Shown here one piece after another: positions 10,741-20,177 of a stretch of DNA of 64,000 bases (position 1 is its first letter; every line of letters starts with the position of its first letter). A program made the position numbers and the translations under genes. The notes beneath the pieces were generated by a model. That model was not told where the DNA came from. It saw nothing but the letters and a program-made list of their open reading frames with translations, and did not search any database. This stretch comes from Clarkia xantiana subsp. parviflora (taxonomy: Eukaryota; Streptophyta; Magnoliopsida; Myrtales; Onagraceae), in contig JAPTYO010000004.1 in the NCBI GenBank assembly GCA_036873135.1, positions 39,899,105-39,963,104 on the forward strand, written 5' to 3'.

Positions 10741-11889
10741 TTTGGGGCACACCACATTGGTGGTGCCCAGAAGCTACTTGTAATTTTTATAAGGGGTAAT
10801 GATGCCCTATAAATGGTTGAGGTTTTCTTGTTGTCACTCCTGGTAGGTCTTCTGTCGTTTTATACGTTTGTGCGACAGATCTAAGGATCATGGTCGAATG
10901 TTGTAAGTAAACTACGCATTGATCGAAGGATCACGTCCGTGAGATATAATATGGGGCGTTTGCCCTTATGAATGACATGTTTGCCAAAAAATGAAACCCA
11001 GTTTGGGTATAAAGATGCATCGTTGGTGATAGAGCGTAACACGTCAGTTGTGGTCGTTAGACCCTGTACGATGTGCTCGTTTGAGTTGTAAAGGAGGGGA
11101 ACCTTTACACGTATCATTGTAATCAGATATAGATCCGAGCTTGAGTTATAACCGGATATAGATCCGAGTTTGAGTTATAAGAGGGGCGTAGCGACGCGTC
11201 CGCTCTAGTTTATGTCGGGTGTTAGCCACCACGTTCTAGTAAGTAAGTTGGGTTTAACCATCGCAGTTTTGACTCGAAATTTGGAGATTCCCAGTGAGTC
11301 TAAGTGTTTGGAAACTAGGGTGTATATGTAGCCGCTAGGCATTAGTATTGTGCGGTGAAGTACTGAAGTAGATATAGTGTTGCCCAGTACTCCCCTGCCC
11401 CTAGGCTTGGGCGAAAAGTAATTTTCAGGCAAGCCTAATTTTTCTAATAATAGAGATAATAAGCATAATACAGTTGCTCTTAAAAAGATGCATAATGTAA
11501 AAGTTTGGGGGATGACTTTCCTGCTATGTAGCGGTTGTCCAGATTGCCCACATGCCTTTAGTTTAGGGGCTTGCGTTGCAGCATATCCTCCCATCGTTGT
11601 GGGTTTTGTTTTCCCACGTTGTGGGTATGTTTGAGTACAGAGAGACGTAGGAGCGTGTGTATTGGACGCTCGTGTCTCGTTGATCTGGTCGTTGTATACT
11701 TAGAGATACACTTTGGAGGCTTGCTCCTTTGTTTTCTTATCCTATCCATGAGATGTCAGATTCGACAATCATTGGTTATAAGTTTTCATTGAAATATGCA
11801 TTTATATAAATTCGTACTCATTTGAATATTTCAATGCACGCCATAGACAATAAATAGTGTAGGGTATAGATGCTTCCCTGATATCGGTG
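10741..11889. other. Outer-element interior, no recognised gene
   Basis: This segment contains a short repeat of GATCCGAG.TTGAGTTATAA (11135-11185). A minus-strand frame of 129 codons (11205-11594) has no recognisable domain. It may be captured host sequence, but I cannot support a function. Confidence 0.45.
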
Positions 11890-12045
11890 TTTAGCAACAT
11901 TTGTTGACTGGTTTTGACCGCAGTTGACTATTATTGCCAAGTTTGACTACTGTTGACCAATTTAATTATTGTTGACCGGCTCTCTTGTTTGACCAGATTG
12001 TTTGATATTGACCGATTTGGTCAGTTTTGACCGACATGATGCGGT
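11890..12045. repeat. TTGACC-rich degenerate array 1
   Basis: There are about nine closely spaced copies of TTGAC[CT] or its near variants. A CTTCCCTGA box lies just to the left (11873-11881). Two similar arrays lie at 13340-13530 and 31190-31345, each also preceded by CTTCCCTGA. TTGAC[CT] is the W-box core bound by WRKY factors, though here it may simply be the repeat unit. Confidence 0.7.
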
Positions 12046-13339
12046 TTCGAGCGATCGTAGATAGATTAGAAGCAGTTTCACTTCCATCTCCATAAGTTTC
12101 CACTGATGTCAAAGAACGGTAAGCTTCATCAATGGATAATAGCAAGACCAGAAATGACTTCATGACTTGCGGGAATGTATGTATGCGAACACATGTATAT
12201 CTAAATATTGTGTATTAGTGACAAAATAATATGTGTAATACGTATTACTTCTTGTCTTTTAAATGTATATCTCATTACCCATGTGTTAGATTACGAAATG
12301 CACATGGAAATAAATATGAGAATTTTGTAATATGATAGCAGCACACATGTATATATATATCATGCCCCCAAGCCAAGGAGAGGTGTCGCATCTTCTTGGT
12401 TTATATAACATGCCTTAAGACAACACATGATGTGGAAGCAACATATTAAATAAAATGATGATGTAATCATTCGTACATGTATGCATATATAGATGCCCCT
12501 GTTACGGTACTAGTTTATGAACGAGCTATACATGTAGCATTATGATGTGGCGGTCAGACACTGATAAAGTGTCATGGATCCCTCGTGACTATTTTCATAT
12601 GAATTAGCAAGTAACGTTTTACGAAACCATTGACGAAAAATACATACTACACTAGGGAATGTCCTGATGCATCTCTAATTATTAATCATCATATGATGTA
12701 TTAGACATTTTAGTCCTAATGATAATTCCTAGGTTTTAACCGATAGGTTATCTCAATGGACTATGCATATTCATGCTTATATATATATGAATCAGCACAT
12801 GCATGTAGCAATAAAAGTATTGAGGCAACGACAAATAGTAGACTTATCTTGTCTTAGCAGTAAATAAGAATCTCAGCAAATAGTTCCAACATGCATTTGT
12901 CTTAGCAACATCATCAAAGCGATAACTAACTATGTAAATGAATAGAAGACTTATCTTGCTAGCTTAGCTAGTAAGCTTCTCGAGGGTGAACTTTGAGCGT
13001 TTGAGCTTCGGATGAAAGCTTTGAGCATTAAGCATAATCAACACCCCGTAGCGATGATCACGTGAGTTTGGATGCGAGCTCGAGTTACGCATTGAGTTTC
13101 GGACGTGCATTGGTGCTCAACAATATCAAACCCCTGTATATATTGGTTCAATATTTGTTTGCTAAGATTCCCTTCACACAAATAAATAAAGATTACCGTA
13201 TAGCGGGGGTGTCAAATATATATGATTATATCATATATTATAATTAAATGTGTAATGGAGACTTCCCTGAATTCGATTCAATGGCTCGCAATGAACCCGA
13301 TAAGTCCGATTTTACATCAGAACCGTTTGGTTGGCTTTT
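12046..13339. other. Outer-element interior with a possible captured fragment
   Basis: Next to array 1, a minus-strand frame at about 12165-12040 looks protein-like (for example the stretch VETYGDGSETASNL) and may be a captured exon of an unrecognised gene, by analogy with the transporter exon at 31342-31527. The rest is AT-rich without recognised content. Confidence 0.35.
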
Positions 13340-13530
13340 GATTCAGTGGTTTGACCACTAGTTGACCGGCTGAGCCGATATTGACCGGTTTGATCGACTG
13401 TGACCGATTTGATTAATGTTGACTGGTCTGACCGCTGTTGACCGATGTTTGACCGGTTTAGCCGATATTTGATCGGTTTGATCAATGTTTGACCAATTTG
13501 ACCGGTCAAAACGTTGTTGACCCTTTAAAC
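13340..13530. repeat. TTGACC-rich degenerate array 2
   Basis: A dozen or so copies of TTGACC, TTGACT or TTTGACCGG-like words lie in under 200 bp, again after a CTTCCCTGA box (13263-13271). The frame on the minus strand at 13312-13509 is an artefact of the array. Confidence 0.75.
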
Positions 13531-13844
13531 CGCTTTAGAGACGTCTTAGAAGAAACCCTAAACTACTCTCGCAGCCTCCTTCCTTTACTACAACATATGC
13601 CTTCACTATGGGGGTTACTTATAATGCATGCAAGTTGAACGTGAGAGGCATGTGGAAGAGTTATAGCTTATAATAAAATACCCAAAGTCAATTTTTAGAG
13701 CGATGTTCAAAAGTATGCTTGCACCTGCATGTATGTACGTGTTTCTTTATAGGGTCAAGTGATCCAATTCATGACATATATGAATGCACTTGTATCATGA
13801 TAATATCATATTTATGGAAAAATCATGTGTATGAAAGCAGCTAT

Positions 13845-14310
13845 TGTTGGCTGTAAGGCCTTTTTTGGCCTTAATGGGCTTACGTTAGCCCATGTGAGGT
13901 GAATGGCAATTGTCCAGATACATTGAATCCGAAAATTTATTTTTGGTTACAATTAATTATGGACAGAATATATTTCAAGATTAATGTGATGCAATTAATG
14001 CATCCAATTTTGGACAGAATTGATGTCGAGAATATTATGCTGAATCTCGAATTTAATGCAGAAGGAGCCTGTCTGCCCTATAAATACAGCATCAATCCTT
14101 CACATTTGAACACACCTGACAAATTCATTCTCTCATTTTCTCTCTGAGTTTTCCTACCTCTCCGAGTTCATCTGCCACTGCATTATCAGGTTATAGTATC
14201 TGTTTATTTTATTAATTCAGGTTCTACAACCTGTTCTTATATTGAATTTCTGCCATCGTCGTCGGCATCTCTATTAAAATCCTGTTGTGTTCAGGTATTG
14301 AGTTCGGTTC
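13845..14310 (+). repeat. Copia 5' LTR, first part
   Basis: The first 466 bp of the 811 bp LTR, cut after GGTTC (14306-14310), which is duplicated on the other side of G1. The frame at 13899-14147 that seems open here also appears in the 3' LTR and is not a gene. Confidence 0.95.
14079..14086 (+). promoter_or_regulatory. TATA box of the copia LTR
   Basis: TATAAATA lies about 235 bp into the LTR, with the same box at 30520-30527 in the 3' LTR. It marks the probable U3/R border region. G1 inserted downstream of this promoter. Confidence 0.7.
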
Positions 14311-14466
14311 TGATGGATATACGCCCAATTTGAACCCGTTGACTTCCGAATCGTTTCATTTTTATCACCCCGTTAATGATTGTAAATCGAAACTTCAACC
14401 CGAACACTCCGCGAAAACACCAACGGTCCGGACGAGGCCGAAGTGCTCGTCCGGCCAAGTTAGACT

Positions 14467-14678
14467 CACCTAGGTGAGGTCGGGTGGCCAACCCGATCTC
14501 CCCTAGCCCCTAGGGAAGATCGGGTCAGCCAACCCGATCTCCCCTAGGGGGGATCGGGTGGACCAACCCGATCTCCCCTAGGGGAGATCGGGTCAGCCAA
14601 CCCGATCTCCCCTAGGAGAGATAGGGTTGGCCAACCCTATCTCCCCTAGGAGGGGTTGGGTGGCCTCACCCAACCCCT
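14467..14678. repeat. Chain of palindromes in the G1 5' LTR (U3)
   Basis: Consecutive self-complementary blocks are separated by no more than a few bases: CACCTAGGTG, repeated GATCTCCCCTAGGGGAGATC-type palindromes, CCCGATC/GATCGGG arms, and then AGATAGGGTTGG with CCAACCCTATCT. Where one arm changes from GATCGGGT to GATAGGGT, its partner changes to match. The same chain with different bases is present in the other G-family LTRs (24257-24468, 42040-42146, 51153-51292, 60219-60360). It lies upstream of the LTR TATA box. Confidence 0.85.
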
Positions 14679-14859
14679 ACCCTTGGGGGTCGGATTTTCC
14701 TTCCCCCCAAGGGCCCCGGCACCATTCTTGGACTCCCATACTCGGTTTATTTCCGCCAACCTTCTCCGTATCCTAAGGTCTTAATTACGTGTTTAAAGGT
14801 TAATTAATTGTGTTTAAAGGTTAACGACGTCATTAAGCCACCTTAATGACACCGTTGCC

Positions 14860-14867
14860 TATAAATA
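14860..14867 (+). promoter_or_regulatory. TATA box of the G1 5' LTR
   Basis: TATAAATA is conserved at the same LTR position in the 3' LTR (24644-24651) and in G2 (42326, here TATAAGTA, and 51474). It places the palindrome chain in U3 and the CTCTCTAG / poly-C part in R-U5. Confidence 0.7.
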
Positions 14868-15167
14868 CAACTCTTCCACTATTCATTCACATATCTTGGC
14901 AAGTTGCATAATTTTGCTCTGACATCTCTCTAGTTTTATCTCTCTAAAACCGTACTGACTTAGGCATCAGAGAGGATTCATCAGGCACCACCCCCCCCCC
15001 TCTGTGCCTGGTATTGCCCCTCTTGCAGGGCGAGAAGAGAAGAGAAGCTAAGGACGGAAGGACACGAGCTAGGACAGCATAACCCGAGAGCATCGAATCC
15101 GCAACATCTCCAGTGAGGAACGAGACTTGAGTCGACCGCACGTTGACCCTAGACTCGGAACCTAACA

Positions 15168-15187
15168 CTTGGCGCCGTCAGTGGGCT
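15168..15187 (+). other. Primer-binding site of G1
   Basis: TGGCGCCGTCAGTGGG begins three bases after the LTR end. TGGCGCCGT-type sites are the usual tRNA primer sites of plant Tat/Athila-like Ty3-gypsy elements. I do not assign the exact tRNA. Confidence 0.8.
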
Positions 15188-15218
15188 TCAGACAGAAAGC
15201 CTGGCAATAACAAGAGCA

Positions 15219-18200
15219 ATGACGAACAACATGGTGTCTAGGCACCACCGCCCACCTGGGGGCAATAGGCGAGGGAGAGAGCCTATACCCCCAGGAAGGC
15301 AGCCTAACCTAGGAAAACTGCCAGTGCAACCAGAACCTCAAGGAACCCCACAGGCTCCCCAACACAACAACCAGGAGGGAGGACCCTCACGCCCAGCTGG
15401 GGCTGAGTCCTCCACAGCCTCAACCCCTTTGGCAAGGAGGCCACAAAGAGAGAGGGAGCAACAGGGAGTGCCATCCCAACACACGGCACCTCCTGAGGGA
15501 TATTACTATGAGGCGCAACCCCAAGGATACCCGTATGGGATGCCGGCCCAAAGGAATGACAACCGCGCCCACACAACATACACAAGGCCGGCATACACCC
15601 AGGGGGCACATACAGAAGCTCATGAAGAGGAACAGATCCCAACGGAAGAGCACCACTCGCACCCTCGAGCAGGGCAACGAGAGGAGCAAAGAAGAAATTA
15701 CCAGGAGTCACCCCCGGAGGGAAGGCAACAATTCGTGCCTCCTAGGCAACAGCAGAACGCCAGGGCTTACACCCCGCTGGGGGCGGACAGACAAGTAAGA
15801 CCTCCAAGGAGGCAAGAATTCTATGAAGTACCCCAGCAGGGACACCAAGGATACACCTACAGTCCGTACCAACACGGACAAGGGATCCGGCAAGCCCAAT
15901 CTATAACTACGAAGGCTATCAGAGAGATTACACTCCGACACTGATATTGATCACTCCGGAAGAAATAGAGGCAATGATAACAAAGAAAATGAATGAGTCA
16001 AAGAAACACGGCTTACATTGTCTAAGTGACAAAACGAACCACCCCTTCACGAGGGAATTGGAGATGAGCAAGGTGCCGGACTCCCTGCACACAATCCAGA
16101 TTGCAAAGTACAATGGCAAGGGAGACCCTTTGGAGCATATTCAACAGCATGAAGCCTCCCTATTTGGGAGAACTACTGATGAAAGATACAAGGCACTCCT
16201 ATTTCCAAACACCCTATCGGGGGTGGCCTCACACTGGTTCTTTAGCCTACCCTCTGAGAGCATCCACTCATGGGAGCAGCTAAAGGCGAAATTTCTTCAG
16301 AGATATCTAGGAGAAAGGAAGCTCCTCAAAGGAACAGGCTCCATCGATGACGTGAAGCAAGAAAATGATGAATCTTTGGCCAATTACTACACTAGGTTTA
16401 ACCAAAACATAGCAGACATCCAGGGCGACATCACTGAGGGTGAGATAATACGAGCCTTCATTAGAAACCTAGGCCGCTTCGGGTCCACGCTGGCAGAAAA
16501 TATGGCCAAGAAACCAGCAAGCACCTTAGAGGAGCTAGCAGGGAGAGTAAAAACCCATATAGACCTGGAGAGGCACAGAGCAAGTAAGAAAGCCAAGATT
16601 CAAGCAACTAAGGAAGACAATGCAAAGCCGAATAGAGGAAAGCCACCCCAAGCACCTCAACACGCAAGGCAGCAGGAATGGCGTCCGCCCCAGCAAAGAA
16701 ATCAAATGGGCGAACCACTAAAAGCTAGGGAAATAAATGTCATCAAGTTCGTCCCATTAAACGCCACTCCAGCTACTGTCCTCAAAGAGATGCGGAATCA
16801 GAAACTCTGGTCACCCCCTGCGAGATGGAGAGCCCCAATGGTGGGGACGCACAAAGACAGATGGTGTGACAACCATGAAGCATACGGGCATGACACGAAT
16901 GAATGCTTCAACTTAAAGCTAAGCATCAACAACGTCATCCAAAGGGGAGAATTAAAGCAGTTCGTGGATCATGGGGGCAACAGCATACAGTTAGGGCCAT
17001 CATACAGGGACAAAGGCAAAAGCAAGGTAGACTGCAATCCTCCAACCAACAAGAGGGGAACCATAAACATGATACACGGAGGAGTGGCATCAGGTGGCCT
17101 AACTGCTAATGCAAGGGAGGTTTACGCATCAAAACTGAGTTCAGTGCCAAGATGGAGGAAAAGACCACGAGAAGGAGAAGAGATGAAGATCGAATTCTCG
17201 GAGAAGGACAAGAGCCACATTGTCTTCCCACATGACGATGCGTTAGTCATCACGATAGACATTGATAATTTTGATGTAAAGAGAATACTGGTAGATGGGG
17301 GCAGCTCGGCAGACCTCCTAAGCCTAAGGGTCCTAGAGGAAATAGGGAAAACAAAGGCAGACATCAAACCAGTCAACTTCCCTCTGGTTGGCTTCTCAGG
17401 GGCAACAAGTTACCCCCTGGGAATGATAACCCTGCCAGTGACCATGGGCCAAGGATGGATACAGCTGAAGGTGAACATTAACTTCTTGGTGGTTGAAAGC
17501 TTGGGAGCCTACAACGGGATCCTAGGAAGAACAACCATAAATCCATATGAAATCGTGCCATCCACCGTACACCAGAAACTGAAGTACATCACTGAGAATG
17601 GAGTTGGAGAAGTCCTGGGTGACCAACGCACAGTGCTACGTCAACTCCATGAGACGAGGATCACACAGGACAGACACAGTGGCAATGGTCATGGTAGGAA
17701 CCGACCAAGGCAACAAGAAGGTGATGAGGAAACAAAGGCAAAGAAAGATGAAGAACGGAGTTGCACTCTGCCTGAGCAAGCAATTTTTTCAAAGAATGGC
17801 TAAGAAGAGACACATGAGCAAGGCTGTAAAGGTAACAGGCATACCTTGGCAACCAGAAACCGCACAAGGAAAAAGAACAAGGGACTCCATCATAAGAGGC
17901 TTCCGACACATTGATGACATCAAGCAAATGCCATGGGAGCTAGTGTCAAGCTACTTCGAAAGATTCTCCAGTTATGGTGCCAATATGGACATCACAAGAG
18001 GAAAAGCCGTCAGAGCCTTCATTAGAAACATGCATCCAAACTCATTTGAGGCCTATGGAGGGCTTTATGAGATGGTCATGACAAACACGATGAGACAGCT
18101 CAAGGAAAAGCTAGACAAGGCGTTTGCAAAGGAGATGGAGCAATGGGATGAAGTCCCGGATAAAGAAAGAGAGACTGACACACCGAAAGGAGGTGTAAAT

Positions 18201-18455
18201 TTCAAATTCACACCCCTTACAGTGAGCACAGAAGAAATTTTTCAGAAGTACCTCAAGGAGGAGCTACCCACATGCAGAGAGGAGGGCAAGGCCTTCCTAG
18301 GAAGAGATGCACAGGGATGGTGTGAGTACCATGGGACCTGGGGGCATCAAACCAACAATTGCATGGTACTAAAGATAGAAGTGGAGGAGATGATTTACAA
18401 TGGAGGCCTAAAGGAGTACGTGGCAACAGACAAATTGACCACCCCATATCCTTAG
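15219..18455 (+). pseudogene. G1 gag-protease-gag' polyprotein gene (two frameshifts)
   Basis: The first ATG after the primer site opens a frame rich in Pro, Gln and Arg (15219-15888). The retrotransposon gag domain follows in another frame (15947 onward, NGKGDPLEHI through DITEGEIIRAFIRN). Next come a zinc knuckle of the form C-X2-H-X4-H-X4-C (WCDNH...C), an aspartic-protease core VDGGSSADLL, and GILGRTTINPYEIV. After the protease a third segment (to 18455) repeats the second half of gag: IDDIKQ, DITRGKAVRAFIRN and a second knuckle WCEYH...C. Comparison with G2 shows a one-base loss near 15889 and an eight-base loss near 17632. Undone, these would give one frame of about 1080 codons. No RT or integrase follows. 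Confidence 0.85.
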
Positions 18456-18724
18456 TTTCATATTTAGCACTTTGCATGTTCAAGCTTTCTAAGTTTTCCA
18501 AAAACAACTTTTGAGAAGGAAAACTCACGAAGTTACTCCAACTCTACAACTATCTTTGATTTCCTCCAAAGGGTGTCTGGATCCCCCCAAGGCACCCCAT
18601 GTGTACAAAAAACATGAATGCTCTTAAGGGAGTAGGATTTCCTTCAAAGGTATTTTCCAATGAATGTGGTGATATAATCAAGAAGTTATCCTTACACAGA
18701 TATGACTTCAAGTCAACAACGAAT

Positions 18725-19810
18725 TTCGACGCCCCCAAGAGCGTATCTTGAGAGTAGTTCTAAAAACTACGAACCCTGTGCCCTCCGGGAGCCTATCCCG
18801 CGAACAGATTCGACGCCCCCAAGAGCGTATCTTGAGAGTAGTTTTTATACTACGACCCTCGACGCCCCCAAGAGCGTATCTTGAGAGTAGTGTTCATACT
18901 ACGACCTTCGACGCCCCCAAGAGCGTATCTTGAGAGTGGTTTCCAAAAACTACGAATTTCGACGCCCCCAGGAGCGTATCTTGAGAGTAGTGTTCATACT
19001 ACGACCTTCGATGCCCCCAAGAGCGTATCTTGAGAGTAGTTTCTATACTACGACCTTCGATGCACCAAGAGCGTATCTTGAGAGTGGTTTCCAAAAACTA
19101 CGAATTTCGACGCCCCCAGGAGCGTATCTTGAGGTAGATTTGCAACCTACCAGATTCGACGCCCCCAAGAGCGTATCTTGAGGTAGAAAAAACACTACCA
19201 TATTCGACGCCCCCAAGAGCGTATCTTGAGGTAGATTTCAAACTACCAGTTTCGACGCCCACCAGGAGCGTATCTTTGGTCTAACTTGTGCCCTCCGGGA
19301 GCCTATCCTGTGAAACGTTAAGTGCCCTCCGAGAGCTAGTCTCGTGAACAGATTTCGACGCCAACCAGGAGCGTATCTTTGGTCTAACTTGTGCCCTCCA
19401 GGAGCCTATCCTGTGAAACGTTAAGTGCCCTCCGAGAGCCAGTCTCGTGAACAGATTTCGACGCCAACCAGGAGCGTATCTTTGGTCTAACTTGTGCCCT
19501 CCGGGAGCCTATCCTGTGAAACGTTAAGTGCCCTCCGAGAGCCAGTCTCATGAACAGATTTCGACGCCAACCAGGAGCGTATCTTTGGTCTAACCTGTGC
19601 CCTCCGGGAGCCTATCCTGTGAAACGTTAAGTGCCCTCCGAGAGCCATTCTCGTGCACAGATTTCGACGCCCACCAAGAACGTATCTTTGGTCTAACCTG
19701 TGCCCTCCGGGAGCCTATCCTGTGAAACGTTAAGTGCCCTCCGAGAGCCTGTCTCGCGAACAGACTCGACGCCCACCAAGAGCGTATCTTTGGTCTAACA
19801 ATACCATACA
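18725..19810. repeat. G1 hairpin minisatellite
   Basis: About ten units of ~47-50 bp are followed by about six units of ~105 bp. Every unit holds a five-base stem around a five-base loop: CAAGA-gcgta-TCTTG, CGGGA-gccta-TCCCG, CAGGA-gccta-TCCTG, CGAGA-gccag-TCTCG. Short units add a second stem, GTAGT/ACTAC or GGTAG/CTACC. Arm changes are matched by changes on the other side. The array lies between the gag' stop and the end of the opposite-strand gene, in the 3' untranslated part of the element. Frames through it are repeat artefacts. Confidence 0.85.
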
Positions 19811-20177
19811 TACCATTCAAAGGGTATCAGAAGAGAGCATTACACCATACTAAGAAGGACCCCATGAGAAAGTAATTTCAAAGTAAAGTGATATGAAGAA
19901 CACATAATGTTTTTTCTTGATGAAATAGCAGGTATGGCATGAAGGAAAACACAAAAGAAGGATAAGTAAAGGAAACACACCAAGAGAAGAGTCCATAATC
20001 AAAGGAGTACATACAAAAGAATACGAAATACCAATGTAAAGCCAAGTGAACCACACAGTCAACAGCACAATACGAAAAAGGAAAGCAACACAAAATCCCA
20101 CAGCAATCCCAAAAGATACTCAACCCATCAAAGGAAAAGTATGGTTGTATATACAAAGATAGTAAGATGTCAATACA

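Larger units (their letters stand above)
14311..15167 (+). repeat. G1 5' LTR
   Basis: 857 bp, from TGATGG to CTAACA. It contains a strong hairpin near 14427-14455 (CCGGACGAG / CTCGTCCGG), the palindrome chain, a TATA box, and a poly-C stretch near 14990. Confidence 0.95.

Noticed and set aside
13899..14147. 82-codon ORF in the copia LTR, seen again at 30330
   Set aside because: It lies entirely within LTR sequence and spans the TATA box. No protein features.
15304..15711. Long minus-strand frames opposite gag
   Set aside because: They mirror the Pro/Gln-rich gag N-terminus. Codon structure and cross-copy conservation support the + strand.
18702..19181. + strand frames in the hairpin minisatellite
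   Set aside because: Repeat artefact. The same peptide is repeated and the frames are not shared with G2.
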